In this document: in pieces, positions 44,679 to 54,159 of the stretch
Position numbering within the stretch: position 1 is the first letter of the stretch
Layout of the letters: each line of letters begins with the position of its first letter
NCBI RefSeq assembly: GCF_902499175.1
Contig: NZ_CABVQC010000016.1
Span: 62,001 to 126,000, forward strand
Direction of reading: 5' to 3'
DNA: 64,000 bases
Source: Burkholderia aenigmatica
GTDB taxonomy: Bacteria > Pseudomonadota > Gammaproteobacteria > Burkholderiales > Burkholderiaceae
Notes under the pieces: generated by a model
Databases searched by the model: none
Told to the model about the DNA's origin: nothing
Seen by the model: the letters and a program-made list of their open reading frames with translations, nothing else
Translations under genes and position numbers: made by a program

Positions 44679-46346
44679 TCACTGTACGACCGTCTCCCGT
44701 TGCGTCGATTGCACGCCGGCCATCTCCGCCGTCAACGCATCCGCCAGAATCAGATCCGCACCTTTCTCCGCGAGCATCATCGTCGGCGCGTTGATGTTGC
44801 CCGACGTGATGTTCGGGAACACCGACGCATCGACGATCCGCAGCGCTTGCAACCCGTGCACGCGCAGCGATGCATCGACCACCGACGTCGCCGCGTCGGG
44901 CCCCATCGTGCACGAGCCGCACAGGTGGTAGATCGAACCCGACTGCTCGCGGAAATACTGCAGCATCGCCTCGTCTGAATCGACCTGCGGCCCCGGCGAG
45001 ATTTCCTCGACGGTCATCGATTTCAGTGCGGGCGCGCGCATCAGCGCACGGATCACCTTGCTGCCCTGCACGGCCTCGTCGAGATCCTTCTGTGTGGTCA
45101 GCGCGTTGATGTGGATCTTCGCGGCGTCTTCCGCGCGGTTCGACGCGATCTCGATCGTGCCGCGGCTCGTCGGCCGGCACGGGTTGAACGCGATCAGGAA
45201 ACCGGAATACGGCTCGGGCTTGATGCTCGCGCGATCGCTCTTCGGGATCCGGTACGACAGCGGGTTGAAGTACAGCTGGATGTTCGGTTCCTGCGTATCG
45301 TCCGTGCCGCGGAAGAAGCCGCCGGCCTGGTTCACGCTCATCGCGAGCGGGCCGCGCTTCGTCAGCAGGTAGCGCAAGCCGATCTTCATCTTGCCGATAA
45401 GCGTACCCATCTCGTCGTTCAGCGTCGGCCGGTTCGCCTTGAAGTAGAAGCTCACGCACAGGTGGTCCTGCAGGTTGCGGCCGACGGCCGGCAGCGCATG
45501 CACGAGCGGCACGCGGTGGCGCGCGAGCAGCGCCGGATCGCCGACGCCCGACAGTTGCAGCAGCTTCGGCGTATCGACCGCGCCGGCCGCGAGAATCACT
45601 TCGCGCGCGGCGACGAGCGTTTCGTCGCCTTGCTCGCCCGCGACGACCACGCCGGTCGCACGTGTACCCTCGAACGTCACGCGCCGCACGAGCACGCCCG
45701 AGCGCAGCGTGAGGTTCGAGCGGCCCAGCGCGGGCCGCAGGTACGCGAAGCTGCTCGAACAGCGTTCGCCGTTCTTCGTGTTCAGGTCGTAGATGCCGGC
45801 GCCTTCGAATTGCGCGCCGTTGAAATCGTCGGTGCGCGGCAGGTTCAGTTGACTGCAGCCCTTCAGGAACTCGTGGACGATCGGATGCACGTCGGCCTTC
45901 ATCGACGTGATGTGGATCGGCCCGGCCGCGCCGTGATGCTGCGGATCGGTCGTGCCTGCCGCATGCGTTTCGAGCTTGCGGAAGTATGGCAGCACGTCGT
46001 CGTACGCCCAGCCCGGATTGCCGGCCTTCGCCCAGTCGTCGTAGTCGCTGCGCTGGCCGCGCACGTAGACCATCGCGTTGATCGAGCCCGACCCGCCAAC
46101 CACCTTGCCGCGCGGGCAGTACAGCTTGCGCTCGGCGAGCTGCGCCTCGGGCTCGCTGTAGTACATCCAGTTGTAGCGGCGGTTGTAGTAGGTCTTCGTG
46201 AAGCCGACCGGCACCTTGAACCAGAACGACGCGTCGCGCTCGCCCGCTTCGAGCAGCAGCACCGAATGCCGGCCCGATTCGCTCAGGCGGTTCGCGAGGA
46301 TGCAGCCGGCCGAGCCCGCGCCGACGATGATGTAGTCGTAGCTCAT
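44679..46346 (-). CDS. GMC-family oxidoreductase (choline/alcohol dehydrogenase-like)
   Basis: 555 residues, FAD-dependent. N-terminal dinucleotide fold YDYIIVGAGSAGCILANRLSE and the GMC signature around CPRGKVVGGSGSINAMVYVRG. The active-site region HLCGSCTMG carries the conserved His, and the C-terminal VFPNITSGNINAPTMMLAEKGAD carries the His/Asn partner site as Asn. It oxidises a primary alcohol or polyol. It is 15 bases downstream of the racemase-family gene in the same operon; the choline dehydrogenase label is only a family default. A broken copy of its 3' end lies at 43550-43690. Confidence 0.9.
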   Translation of the reverse strand: MSYDYIIVGAGSAGCILANRLSESGRHSVLLLEAGERDASFWFKVPVGFTKTYYNRRYNWMYYSEPEAQLAERKLYCPRGKVVGGSGSINAMVYVRGQRSDYDDWAKAGNPGWAYDDVLPYFRKLETHAAGTTDPQHHGAAGPIHITSMKADVHPIVHEFLKGCSQLNLPRTDDFNGAQFEGAGIYDLNTKNGERCSSSFAYLRPALGRSNLTLRSGVLVRRVTFEGTRATGVVVAGEQGDETLVAAREVILAAGAVDTPKLLQLSGVGDPALLARHRVPLVHALPAVGRNLQDHLCVSFYFKANRPTLNDEMGTLIGKMKIGLRYLLTKRGPLAMSVNQAGGFFRGTDDTQEPNIQLYFNPLSYRIPKSDRASIKPEPYSGFLIAFNPCRPTSRGTIEIASNRAEDAAKIHINALTTQKDLDEAVQGSKVIRALMRAPALKSMTVEEISPGPQVDSDEAMLQYFREQSGSIYHLCGSCTMGPDAATSVVDASLRVHGLQALRIVDASVFPNITSGNINAPTMMLAEKGADLILADALTAEMAGVQSTQRETVVQ

Positions 46347-46361
46347 GTCTGTCCTTTGCGC

Positions 46362-47579
46362 TCAGCCCTTCGCGGGGGCGAGATCCTTCACGTCGACGGG
46401 GTGTTCGCCCATCTGCAGGTGCAGCCGTTCGCCGGTGTACGGCGTGTGGCGCTTCACGACGTCCATGTCGAGCTCGATGCCGAGGCCCGGCTCGTTCGAC
46501 GGGATGATGTAACCGTCTTCCCAGCGGATCGGCGTCTTCACGACCTCCGCGTGGAAACCGCCCCATGTCATGATGCTTTCCTGGATCAGGAAGTTCGGCG
46601 TGCAGGTCGCGAGCTGGATGCTCGCGGCGGCGCCCACCGGCCCGTTGTACAGGTGCGGCGCGATCTGCGCGTAGTGCACTTCGGCGAGCGTCGCGATCTT
46701 CTTCGCTTCGAGCAGGCCGCCCACGCGCGCGACGTTCAGTTGCAGGATCGATGCGCCGCCGGCTTGCAGCAGCTTGTGGAATTCGTACTTGGTCGTCAGG
46801 CGTTCGCCGGTCGCGATCGGAATCGACGTGTGCTTCGCGACTTGCGCGATCGCTTCTTCCTGGCCGGGGGGAACCGGCTCCTCGAACCACAGCGGGTCGT
46901 ACTTCTCGAGCCGCTTCGCGAGCCGGATCGCCGACGACGGCACCATCTGCCCGTGCGTACCGAACAGCAGGTCGGCCTTGCTGCCGACGGCTTCGCGTAC
47001 GCGGCGGCAGAACAGTTCGCAGCGGTCGAGCACTTCCAGCGACAGCTGGTGGCCCGAGTAAGCCGTGTACGGGCCGGCCGGGTCGAACTTGACGGCGGTG
47101 AAGCCGAGCTTCACGTTCTCGGCCGCGCATTCGGCGGCGAGATCGGGATCGTCGTAATCGTATTCGCCCTTCGCGTTCTTCGGGTACAGGTACGTGTACG
47201 AGCGCAGCCGCTCGTGGATCTTCCCGCCGAGCAGTTCATACACGGGCTTGGCCGCAGCCTTGCCGATGATGTCCCAGCACGCCATTTCGAGGCCGCTGAC
47301 GACGCCCATCATCGTGAGATCCGGGCGCTGCGTGAAGCCGCTCGAATAGGCCTGGCGGAACAGCCGTTCGACGTGATGCGGGTCGCGGTTCAGCAGATGG
47401 CGTTCGAACACGTCGTCGATGATCGGGCCCATTGCCTTCGGGCCGAACGTCGCCGAGTAGATCTCGCCGACGCCTTCGATGCCGTCGTCGGTCTTCAGCT
47501 TCACGAAGATCCAGTACATCCCGCCGACATGCGGCGGCGGCACGGCGACGATATGGGTTTCGAGCGAAACGATCTTCAT
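46362..47579 (-). CDS. Mandelate racemase/muconate lactonizing-family enzyme (sugar-acid dehydratase or cycloisomerase)
   Basis: 405 residues, enolase superfamily. The capping domain opens with IVSLETHIVAVPPPHVGGMYWIF. Barrel marks are GFTAVKFDPAGPY (catalytic Lys region), metal ligands in WFEEPVPP and ATGERL, LLFGTHGQM and LNVARVGGLLEAKKIA. The family includes aldonate and aldarate dehydratases and 3,6-anhydrogalactonate cycloisomerase, which this opening resembles. The ATG at 47579 overlaps the MFS carrier stop. With the carrier, GMC oxidoreductase and AldA-like dehydrogenase it implies uptake and breakdown of a sugar acid or similar compound. Confidence 0.88.
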   Translation of the reverse strand: MKIVSLETHIVAVPPPHVGGMYWIFVKLKTDDGIEGVGEIYSATFGPKAMGPIIDDVFERHLLNRDPHHVERLFRQAYSSGFTQRPDLTMMGVVSGLEMACWDIIGKAAAKPVYELLGGKIHERLRSYTYLYPKNAKGEYDYDDPDLAAECAAENVKLGFTAVKFDPAGPYTAYSGHQLSLEVLDRCELFCRRVREAVGSKADLLFGTHGQMVPSSAIRLAKRLEKYDPLWFEEPVPPGQEEAIAQVAKHTSIPIATGERLTTKYEFHKLLQAGGASILQLNVARVGGLLEAKKIATLAEVHYAQIAPHLYNGPVGAAASIQLATCTPNFLIQESIMTWGGFHAEVVKTPIRWEDGYIIPSNEPGLGIELDMDVVKRHTPYTGERLHLQMGEHPVDVKDLAPAKG

Positions 47580-48913
47580 GCGGACTCCTGGAGGCGGTTG
47601 AGGCGGAATTTGAGGAACGCGGCGGCGCCCGCGCCGCACAGCGCGATGGCCGCGATATAGCCGAAATAGAGCTGGTAGCCGTGCGCGCCCGGGTAGGTCT
47701 GCGTCACGTAGCCGTTGATCAGCGGCACGAACACGTCGGGCGAATAGCCGAGCACCGAGATCAGGCCGATCGCGAGGCCCGCGCAATGCGTCGGTACCTT
47801 GCAGTCGTCGAGCAGCGACCAGTACAGGCCGCGGATCGTGTAGGTGAGGATGCCGATGAACAGCACGAGCACGACGAGCATCGCCTGCGGGCTGTGCGCG
47901 GGCGCCGCGATCAGCCCGACGAGCGACAGCGCGGCGAGCACCAGCGCCCAGAACAGCACGGACACCTTCGATACGCGATCACCGAGGAAGCCGCCGCCGA
48001 TGCCGCCGACGGGGCGCATCCACAGCTTGAGCGTCGTGATGAAGCCGGCCGCCGTCGCACTGAGCCCGAAATTGCCTTCGTGCAGATACGCGGAGAAGCT
48101 GTAGGTCGCCCAGAACACCTGGTAACCGCAGAACACGATTGCCGCGACGAGCCACAGCTCGGGGATCGACGCGAGTGTCTTCAGGTCGGTCAGCACGTTG
48201 CCTCGGCGGTCGCTACCGTGCCGGCGCTTCGTGGCCGCCGCACGATCGCCGGTGCGCGACGAATCTTTCACCAGCGCGAGCAGCACGCCGAGCGCGATGC
48301 AGAAGAACGCGTACAGATGCACGACGAGCTTGAAGCCGGCTGCATCGGTGCCGCCGTGCGCCTGCGTCACGTACGCGAACAGCGTGATCGCGATCGTCGC
48401 GAGCAGCGCCTCGACGAGCCCGCGGCCGCCGTCGAGCAGCCCGAAGAAGCGGCCCTGTTCGTCGGGGCCCGCGATCATGTTCACGCGCTTGATCACGGCG
48501 GCCCAGAACGTGAGGCCGGTGGTCAGCCCCCAGCCGCCGAAGATCAGCACGAGCATGTCGAACGACGGCCCGGTCGCATAGACGAGCCCGAGCGCACCCG
48601 TCGCGAGCAGCGAGAAGCAGATCAACCAGCGCGGCGACAGGCGGTCGGCGAGCCAGCCGCTCGGCAGGTAGCTGATGAGGAAGATCGTGCCGAGCGACGA
48701 ATACAGGTAGCCGAGCTGTACGTCGTCGATATGGAAGAACTGCAGCATCGTCGGCTGGTACACCTGCCGCAGATACAGCATCGGGTAGATCGCGCCCGCG
48801 GCAATCACGAGCAGCAGCAACTGCAGGTAGCGTTGCGTGCGCGAGCTTTGCGACGCATGTGCGTCGTCTTGCAACGCGAGCGACGCGGCGTGCGTCGACG
48901 GTTGGGTCGGCAT
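47576..48913 (-). CDS. MFS transporter
   Basis: 445 residues with 12 helices. The MFS loop 2-3 motif is GWLADRLSPRWL. A central basic loop (RTGDRAAATKRRHGSDRRG) separates the halves. ATG 48913 is preferred over ATG 48928 because the GGAGGAAG of the latter's own codons forms its ribosome site. It overlaps the racemase-family gene by four bases (ATGA) and lies downstream of the aldehyde dehydrogenase by some 130 bases on the same strand. It probably imports the substrate of this cluster, a carboxylate or sugar acid. Confidence 0.88.
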   Translation of the reverse strand: MPTQPSTHAASLALQDDAHASQSSRTQRYLQLLLLVIAAGAIYPMLYLRQVYQPTMLQFFHIDDVQLGYLYSSLGTIFLISYLPSGWLADRLSPRWLICFSLLATGALGLVYATGPSFDMLVLIFGGWGLTTGLTFWAAVIKRVNMIAGPDEQGRFFGLLDGGRGLVEALLATIAITLFAYVTQAHGGTDAAGFKLVVHLYAFFCIALGVLLALVKDSSRTGDRAAATKRRHGSDRRGNVLTDLKTLASIPELWLVAAIVFCGYQVFWATYSFSAYLHEGNFGLSATAAGFITTLKLWMRPVGGIGGGFLGDRVSKVSVLFWALVLAALSLVGLIAAPAHSPQAMLVVLVLFIGILTYTIRGLYWSLLDDCKVPTHCAGLAIGLISVLGYSPDVFVPLINGYVTQTYPGAHGYQLYFGYIAAIALCGAGAAAFLKFRLNRLQESA

Positions 48914-49044
48914 GATGTCTTCCTCCATCAGACTTCCGTCATGCGGAGGTCTGCAGATTTTTTATGTGTTCGATCGGATCAGGGGCGGCGCGCGCGGCGT
49001 GGTGTCGTGGCGCGCGCCGGAAACGGGGCGTCGGCGTGGCGGCG

Positions 49045-50469
49045 TCAGTACTTCATGACGACGAGGCGCGTCTGCGTGAATTCGAGCATCCCGTGCTTGC
49101 CGTCGTCGCCGCCGAGGCCCGAGCGCTTCCAGCCCGCGTGAAAGCCCTGGTACGGGTCGGCCGGCGTGCGATTCACGTACAGCTCGCCGGCTTCGATCGC
49201 GTTCGCGACGGTCATCGCGGTGCGGTAGCGCTCGGTGTAGAGCACCGACGACAGGCCGAACTGGTGGTCGTTCGCCTGCGCGATCGCTTCGTCGATCGTC
49301 GTGTAGCGCAGCACGGGCATGATCGGGCCGAAGGTTTCCTCCCGCACGATCTCCATGTCTTGCCGGCAGTTCGTCAGCAGCGTGGCCGGATAGAAGAAGC
49401 CGGGGCCGGCGGGAATCGCGCCACCGGTTTCGAGTGTCGCGCCGGCCGCGATCGCGCGTTCGACCATCCCGTGGATGTGCGCGCGTGCCGATGCGCTGAC
49501 GAGCGGGCCCATCCGCGTCGCATCTTCTGCACGGTCGCCGATGCGCACGGCTGCCATCTTCTCCTTCAGCAGCGCGACGAAGCGGTCATGCACGCTGTCG
49601 TGCACGTACACGCGTTCGATCGCCGTGCAGAGCTGGCCGCAGTGCGTCGTCTTCGACGCGACGAGTGCGGCAGCCGCGCGTTCGAGGTCGGCGTCGGGCT
49701 CGATGATCGCGGGTGTCTTGCCGCCGAGTTCGAGCGACGGCTTCGCGATGTTCGCCTTGCAGTAGTCGAGCACCTTGCGGCCCGCGTTCACGCTGCCGGT
49801 CAGCGTGATCATCCCGACTGCCGGATGCGTGCACAGCGCTTCGGCCGTCGCGTGGTCCATCGTCAGGATGTTGATGACGCCGGCCGGGAACCCCGCGTCG
49901 TCGGCCGCCTTTGCGATCTCGAACGCGGACACCGGCGTGTGGTTGCTCGGCCGCACGACCACGGTGTTGCCGGCGATCAGCGCGGGCGCGACCTTGCGCA
50001 GCAGCGTGTAGACGGGATAGTTGAACGGGATCAGGCACGCGACGACGCCGATCGGCTCGCGCTGCAGGAACAGGTTCTCGTCGGGCGTGTCGCTCGGGAT
50101 GATCTCGCCCTCGATCCGGCGTGCCCACTCGGCGTGGTAGCGCGTGATCTGGCCCGCGTAGACGGCTTCGTTCGACGCGTCCTCGACGCTCTTGCCGGAT
50201 TCCTGCGCGAGCGCCGTGCCGATGTCCGGCGCACGCGCGGTCAGCGCGTCGGCGAAGCGGTGCAGGTACGCGGCGCGCTCGGCGCTCGGCAGCTTGCGCC
50301 ACGCCTTCTGCGCGGCGGCTGCGGCGTCGACGGCGGCGAGCGCGTCGGCCGGCGTCGCGGCCGGCACGCGCGCGAACGGCGCTTCGGTGGCGGGATTGTG
50401 GACGACGATGAACGTGTCGCTTTCCGGGGCGACGAAACGGCCGTTCACGTAATTGCGTTCGGTGCGCAT
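49045..50469 (-). CDS. Aldehyde dehydrogenase, AldA (lactaldehyde/glycolaldehyde)-like
   Basis: 474 residues, similar throughout to E. coli AldA (479). NAD-dependent ALDH marks are SLELGGKTPAII (catalytic Glu) and HCGQLCTAIERVYV (catalytic Cys). AldA-type sequence includes YHAEWARRIEGEIIPSD and the C-terminal YQGFHAGWKRSGLGGDDGKHG. Strong GGAGGAG upstream of ATG 50469. AldA oxidises small alpha-hydroxyaldehydes released from sugar breakdown, which fits the neighbouring dehydratase and carrier. The LysR gene upstream at 50783 is probably its regulator. Confidence 0.93.
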   Translation of the reverse strand: MRTERNYVNGRFVAPESDTFIVVHNPATEAPFARVPAATPADALAAVDAAAAAQKAWRKLPSAERAAYLHRFADALTARAPDIGTALAQESGKSVEDASNEAVYAGQITRYHAEWARRIEGEIIPSDTPDENLFLQREPIGVVACLIPFNYPVYTLLRKVAPALIAGNTVVVRPSNHTPVSAFEIAKAADDAGFPAGVINILTMDHATAEALCTHPAVGMITLTGSVNAGRKVLDYCKANIAKPSLELGGKTPAIIEPDADLERAAAALVASKTTHCGQLCTAIERVYVHDSVHDRFVALLKEKMAAVRIGDRAEDATRMGPLVSASARAHIHGMVERAIAAGATLETGGAIPAGPGFFYPATLLTNCRQDMEIVREETFGPIMPVLRYTTIDEAIAQANDHQFGLSSVLYTERYRTAMTVANAIEAGELYVNRTPADPYQGFHAGWKRSGLGGDDGKHGMLEFTQTRLVVMKY

Positions 50470-50782
50470 GAAGTGACTCCTCCGATGAATGCTGGCGGAT
50501 CGCTTCGAGTGGCGACACGCGCGGCGCGGGATAGAGGCCATTCTGTTCATGCGTTTAGCGCACGACAAACGACTTATTTTCGCGTCGGGCATGAGAAAAA
50601 CGCACGTTACTCGGTGGGTCGGCCGGAATCGCCCGTCCGGCAAGGCTGCGGCGGCGCGGGCCGGGGGCGGGGCGGGCGGCGGGCTGTCGTATTTTCCGAC
50701 TGGTCCGAGTGCGGACGGGGATGGAAGCCGGTAAGGTGTCGCCCGCGGCCGGCGGTCGAGGGCGGCCGAGTCGGGGCGCGCC
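50470..50782 (-). promoter_or_regulatory. Promoter region of the sugar-acid cluster
   Basis: About 310 bases between the LysR stop and the AldA-like ATG. No gene is supported. An AT-rich patch at about 50555-50600 (GACAAACGACTTATTTTCG) is the likely promoter. No repeat was found. Confidence 0.4.
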
Positions 50783-51733
50783 CTAGGTCAGCGGCACCTG
50801 AGGCAGCGGCGACGACGGTTCGAGATGGCGCTTCGCGAGCCACACTTCCTGCTGCAGCCAGTCGCGGAACTGGACGATGTGCGGCAGGTTCGTCTGCTCG
50901 GGCCGCGTGACGAACCAGTACGACTGGTGGCCGTCGACGTGCACGTTGAGCACCTGCATCAGTTGCCCGGTCGCGAGTTCGCGCGCGACCATGTGGCGGT
51001 CGGCGATCGTGATGCCGAGACCGTCGATCGCCGCGCGGATCGCATGGTCGAGCAGGTCGAATTCGTAGCCGCCGCGCGTGTCGACGTCGGCGATGCCGGC
51101 CGCTTTCAGCCAGTGCTGCCAGGTCAGGTAGCGCTGGTCGTCGGTGGCGAGCACGTGCAGCAGCGTGAAGCGGTTCAGGTCGATCGGCGCGCCGTCCTGA
51201 CGCAGCCGCGCATACAGCGCGGGCGCGCAGACGGCGATATGCTGCTCCTGCATCAGCAGTGCGTTGTCGAAGCCGTCCCATTCGCCGTCGCCGAACCGGA
51301 TCGCGCAGTCGAGCACGCGCGATTCGCCGAGGCTGTCGTGGATGCGGGTCGTGAGGCTCAGCTCGAATTCGGGATGCGCGTCGCGCAGCCGGCCGAGGCG
51401 CGGCATCAGCCAGCGCGCGGCGAAGGTGGGCGGCACGTTCGCGCGCAGGCGGTTCAGGTGGGTTTTTTCCTGCAGGCTGCGCACGGTCAGCTCGATCTTG
51501 TCGAACGATTGCTGCAGCGCGCGCAGCAGCACGCGGCCGGCCGCCGTCAGTTCGAGCTGGTGATGGCGGCGCTCGAGCAGGGTTTCGCCGAGCTGGCCCT
51601 CGAGCTGGCGAACCTGGCGGCTCACCGCGCTCTGCGTCACGTTGAGCAGCTCGGCCGCGCGCGTGAAGCTGCCGGTGCGGCCGGCCATCTCGAAGGCTTT
51701 CAGCGCATTCAGCGCCGGCATCTTGCGTCTCAC
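50783..51733 (-). CDS. LysR-family regulator (GcvA-like)
   Basis: 316 residues. GcvA-type winged helix: LNALKAFEMAGRTGSFTRAAELLNVTQSAVSRQVRQLE, followed by the effector domain (ANVPPTFAARWLMPRLGRLRDAHPEF, DCAIRFGDGEWDGFDNALL). It lies upstream of the AldA-MFS-racemase-GMC genes on the same strand and opposite to a second GcvA-like gene at 51935, with 201 bases between starts. It is the best candidate for the activator of that cluster. Confidence 0.9.
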   Translation of the reverse strand: MRRKMPALNALKAFEMAGRTGSFTRAAELLNVTQSAVSRQVRQLEGQLGETLLERRHHQLELTAAGRVLLRALQQSFDKIELTVRSLQEKTHLNRLRANVPPTFAARWLMPRLGRLRDAHPEFELSLTTRIHDSLGESRVLDCAIRFGDGEWDGFDNALLMQEQHIAVCAPALYARLRQDGAPIDLNRFTLLHVLATDDQRYLTWQHWLKAAGIADVDTRGGYEFDLLDHAIRAAIDGLGITIADRHMVARELATGQLMQVLNVHVDGHQSYWFVTRPEQTNLPHIVQFRDWLQQEVWLAKRHLEPSSPLPQVPLT

Positions 51734-51934
51734 GGGGCGGTGTCGTGTTTGGTGCGGGATGCTTATTGTAGGCGGGTGGCCGCGGGCGCGGGGACGATGA
51801 ATGGCGGCGACGGAGGGCGCGGGGTTTTACGGCATGGCAGTGGGTGCGCCTTGTTGCGACAAGGCTGCCCGCAGGAGGGCCGGCGGTGCCGGCCGGCAAC
51901 GACACGAACGATACGAACGAAAGGGACACACATC

Positions 51935-52810
51935 ATGCGACGCCTGCCATCGTTGATCGCACTGCGATTTTTCGAGGAGACCGCGCGTCACCTGAGCTTC
52001 AACCGTGCGGCGGTTTCGCTGTGCGTGACGCAGGGGGCGGTGAGCCGGCAGATCCGGCTGCTCGAGGAAGCGCTCGGCGCGCGGCTGTTCGAGCGCGATC
52101 ACAAGGGCGTGCGCCTGACCGATGCCGGTCAGCGGTTGCTGCCGTTCGTCGGGCAGGCGTTCGACACGATCGAGCGTGGCGTCGGCGAAATCGCTGCCAC
52201 ACGGCCGGGTGCGAAGCGGCGGCTGACGGTGTCGCTGCCGCCGACGTTCGCGACGCAGTGGTTTTCGCCGCGGCTCGGCACGCTCGCGGAGGCGCTGCCC
52301 GACGTCGAGCTGTCGATCCGCACGGAGCCGGCCGACGATTGCCATTGCCACATCCGCTTCGGGCGCGCGGCGAGGGCAGGGATGCAGTCGGAACTACTGA
52401 TGATGGAGCGGCATGCGCTCGTCGGCGCGCCGCGTTATCGCGGCGATGCGCTCGACGTGCTGCTCGGCCGGCTGCCGTCGCTGCATGTGCTGCACGAAGG
52501 CAAGCGCCTGACGCTGTGGGCCGACTGGTGCGAGCAGGCGGGCGTGCCGCCGGCGCGGATCGGCGACGGTATCGAGTTTTCGACGCTCGAACAGGCGATC
52601 CGCGCGGCGCGCAAGGGCGCGGGGCTCGCGGTGGTCGACCTGAACATGATCGAGGAGGAGATCGGGGAGGGCAGCCTCGTGCGGCTGTCGCCGGTGCAGC
52701 CGATCGGGCCGTTCGGGTATTGGCTCGATGTCGAGCCGGAGAGTGTCGCGGTCGAGCCAGTGGTCGCGTTTGCTGCGTGGTTGCGGGAGCAGGCGGGGAG
52801 GAGGGGGTAG
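51935..52810 (+). CDS. LysR-family regulator (GcvA-like), second copy
   Basis: 291 residues with the winged helix SLIALRFFEETARHLSFNRAAVSLCVTQGAVSRQIRLLEE and the effector domain VSLPPTFATQWFSPRLGTLAEALPDVEL. It is related to the divergent gene at 50783-51733, but shorter. AAGGGA lies upstream of ATG 51935. Two divergent GcvA-like regulators suggest cross-control or control of separate targets. No obvious target gene lies downstream on its strand. Confidence 0.9.
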   Translation: MRRLPSLIALRFFEETARHLSFNRAAVSLCVTQGAVSRQIRLLEEALGARLFERDHKGVRLTDAGQRLLPFVGQAFDTIERGVGEIAATRPGAKRRLTVSLPPTFATQWFSPRLGTLAEALPDVELSIRTEPADDCHCHIRFGRAARAGMQSELLMMERHALVGAPRYRGDALDVLLGRLPSLHVLHEGKRLTLWADWCEQAGVPPARIGDGIEFSTLEQAIRAARKGAGLAVVDLNMIEEEIGEGSLVRLSPVQPIGPFGYWLDVEPESVAVEPVVAFAAWLREQAGRRG

Positions 52811-52974
52811 GGCGGGTGTGGGACGCGGCTGATTGGAATGTGGAAACAATCGGATCAGTCCGCGCCGGTCGTGCAGTGCCTCCTGCTTGGGTGTCTGTCA
52901 AAGATCGTTACGAACTGAAGACTGGCTAGATCGTCGTTGAACCGAGCCGCGCGGTTGCGTTCCATTGCCGCGGG

Positions 52975-53328
52975 CTACCGGTCGGGGTCGTGCCCGAAGT
53001 GCATGAGTGTTTCCCGGCGCCCCCAGGCTTCTATGTCGGCGATTGATTCGACCGGCAACAGGCACTTCGAGAGATCGATACGCCCGACGTTGAAGACGGC
53101 GCGTCGCGGCGGGGATACCGGCATGTCGACCGGCCGAGTGTCGTGCCCGACGGCGGACTTGTGCATGACGCGCGCCAGGCTGTGATGAAGTTCGGTTGCG
53201 ACCAGCGCATCGAGGAGATGCCTAGCTTCGGCGCTGAGGGCGAGACGATGCCGGCTCGACGGCCGGCCGCGCTTCGCCGTGGGGCGCGTGATCCGGAATC
53301 CGGCGATCGGCGTGTGCTTTGTGTTCAT
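52975..53328 (-). CDS. Hypothetical protein, last gene of a three-gene operon
   Basis: 117 residues, basic at the N-terminus (RITRPTAKRGRPSSRHRLALS). No signal peptide or membrane segment, and no family recognised. The ATG at 53328 overlaps the stop of the preceding gene (ATGA), so it is translationally coupled to it and is therefore likely real. The pair may encode interacting proteins. GC content looks lower than in the flanking metabolic genes. Confidence 0.6.
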   Translation of the reverse strand: MNTKHTPIAGFRITRPTAKRGRPSSRHRLALSAEARHLLDALVATELHHSLARVMHKSAVGHDTRPVDMPVSPPRRAVFNVGRIDLSKCLLPVESIADIEAWGRRETLMHFGHDPDR

Positions 53329-54128
53329 TCGTAAATCCCCTTTTCGATCAAGTATCGTTGCAGCGCCTGCACGGACATGCCGTGCGGTGTGACGTCGAAT
53401 GTCATCCAGCGATGTGATCCCGCTACGCGCCAGAAATCCCGCCCGAATCGCGTTGCATAGAGCGCACGCAGCGACCGGAGCGATCCGTCGGCAAGACCGA
53501 CCGGGTGTCCCTGGAAATACTGGAACAGCGCTGCTTCATCGCCGCACCTGTCGGGAATGGGCGCGTCGAAGCCGAACCGTGGCCATGCGTAGTACCCGAA
53601 TAGCTGGCGCCCGCCCGGTTTGGGCGCTGCCTTCCGGCCCCCCGCTGCGAATGCAATGATTCGGCTGATCCCCAACTTATCGGACGCCCTGACGATCCGC
53701 CACAGCATCGTCGCGCCGAGTCCCGCGACTGCGTTATCGACGAGATCGATTGTCTTGAGTTCGAGTAGGGATGTGTCCGATTCTCGACGGACCGATACGC
53801 GGTTTTCGGATCGGATCCAGGTGGGGTTCGTGACCGAGAACGTCAACCGGCCTCTGCTGTCGAGATAGGTTTGAATGTCCGACCCGGCGGGCGCTCCGCA
53901 CAACGAAACGAGCAGTTCGTCGGGGACGTTGCCGCTTACCCCAAGCAACGCGGAAATATCGAGATCGTTTCGATCGACCTCGAGCCGATCGTCGAAGTAC
54001 GTCGTCTCGTACGGCAGAACGTGACCGAGATCGACAGTTGGAGCGGGCATGGCTTCCGGCAATGAATGGAAAGCCCCCAGCATATCGACGCCAATCCGAC
54101 TGGCAGAGTCCGCCAAACGGCCAATCAC
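53325..54128 (-). CDS. Hypothetical protein with possible GNAT-like core
   Basis: 267 residues from GTG 54128; internal ATGs at about 54083 and 54050 are alternative starts. The middle reads DLVDNAVAGLGATMLWRIVRASDKLGISRIIAFAAG followed by FGYYAWPRFGFDAPI. A glycine loop before a helix and a WPRxGFD segment recall GNAT-fold proteins, but the acetyl-CoA motif is not canonical. It overlaps the 117-residue gene downstream and follows the 239-residue gene by 31 bases. Function unknown; acquisition by transfer is likely from composition and context. Confidence 0.6.
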   Translation of the reverse strand: MIGRLADSASRIGVDMLGAFHSLPEAMPAPTVDLGHVLPYETTYFDDRLEVDRNDLDISALLGVSGNVPDELLVSLCGAPAGSDIQTYLDSRGRLTFSVTNPTWIRSENRVSVRRESDTSLLELKTIDLVDNAVAGLGATMLWRIVRASDKLGISRIIAFAAGGRKAAPKPGGRQLFGYYAWPRFGFDAPIPDRCGDEAALFQYFQGHPVGLADGSLRSLRALYATRFGRDFWRVAGSHRWMTFDVTPHGMSVQALQRYLIEKGIYE

Positions 54129-54159
54129 GAGACGGAGCGGCCGCCCCGTCCCGCCCGCG

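Noticed and set aside
44377-47130. A 917-codon minus-strand open frame across the GMC and racemase-family genes
   Set aside because: It is a shifted reading of two well-supported genes, with low-complexity Arg-rich translation.
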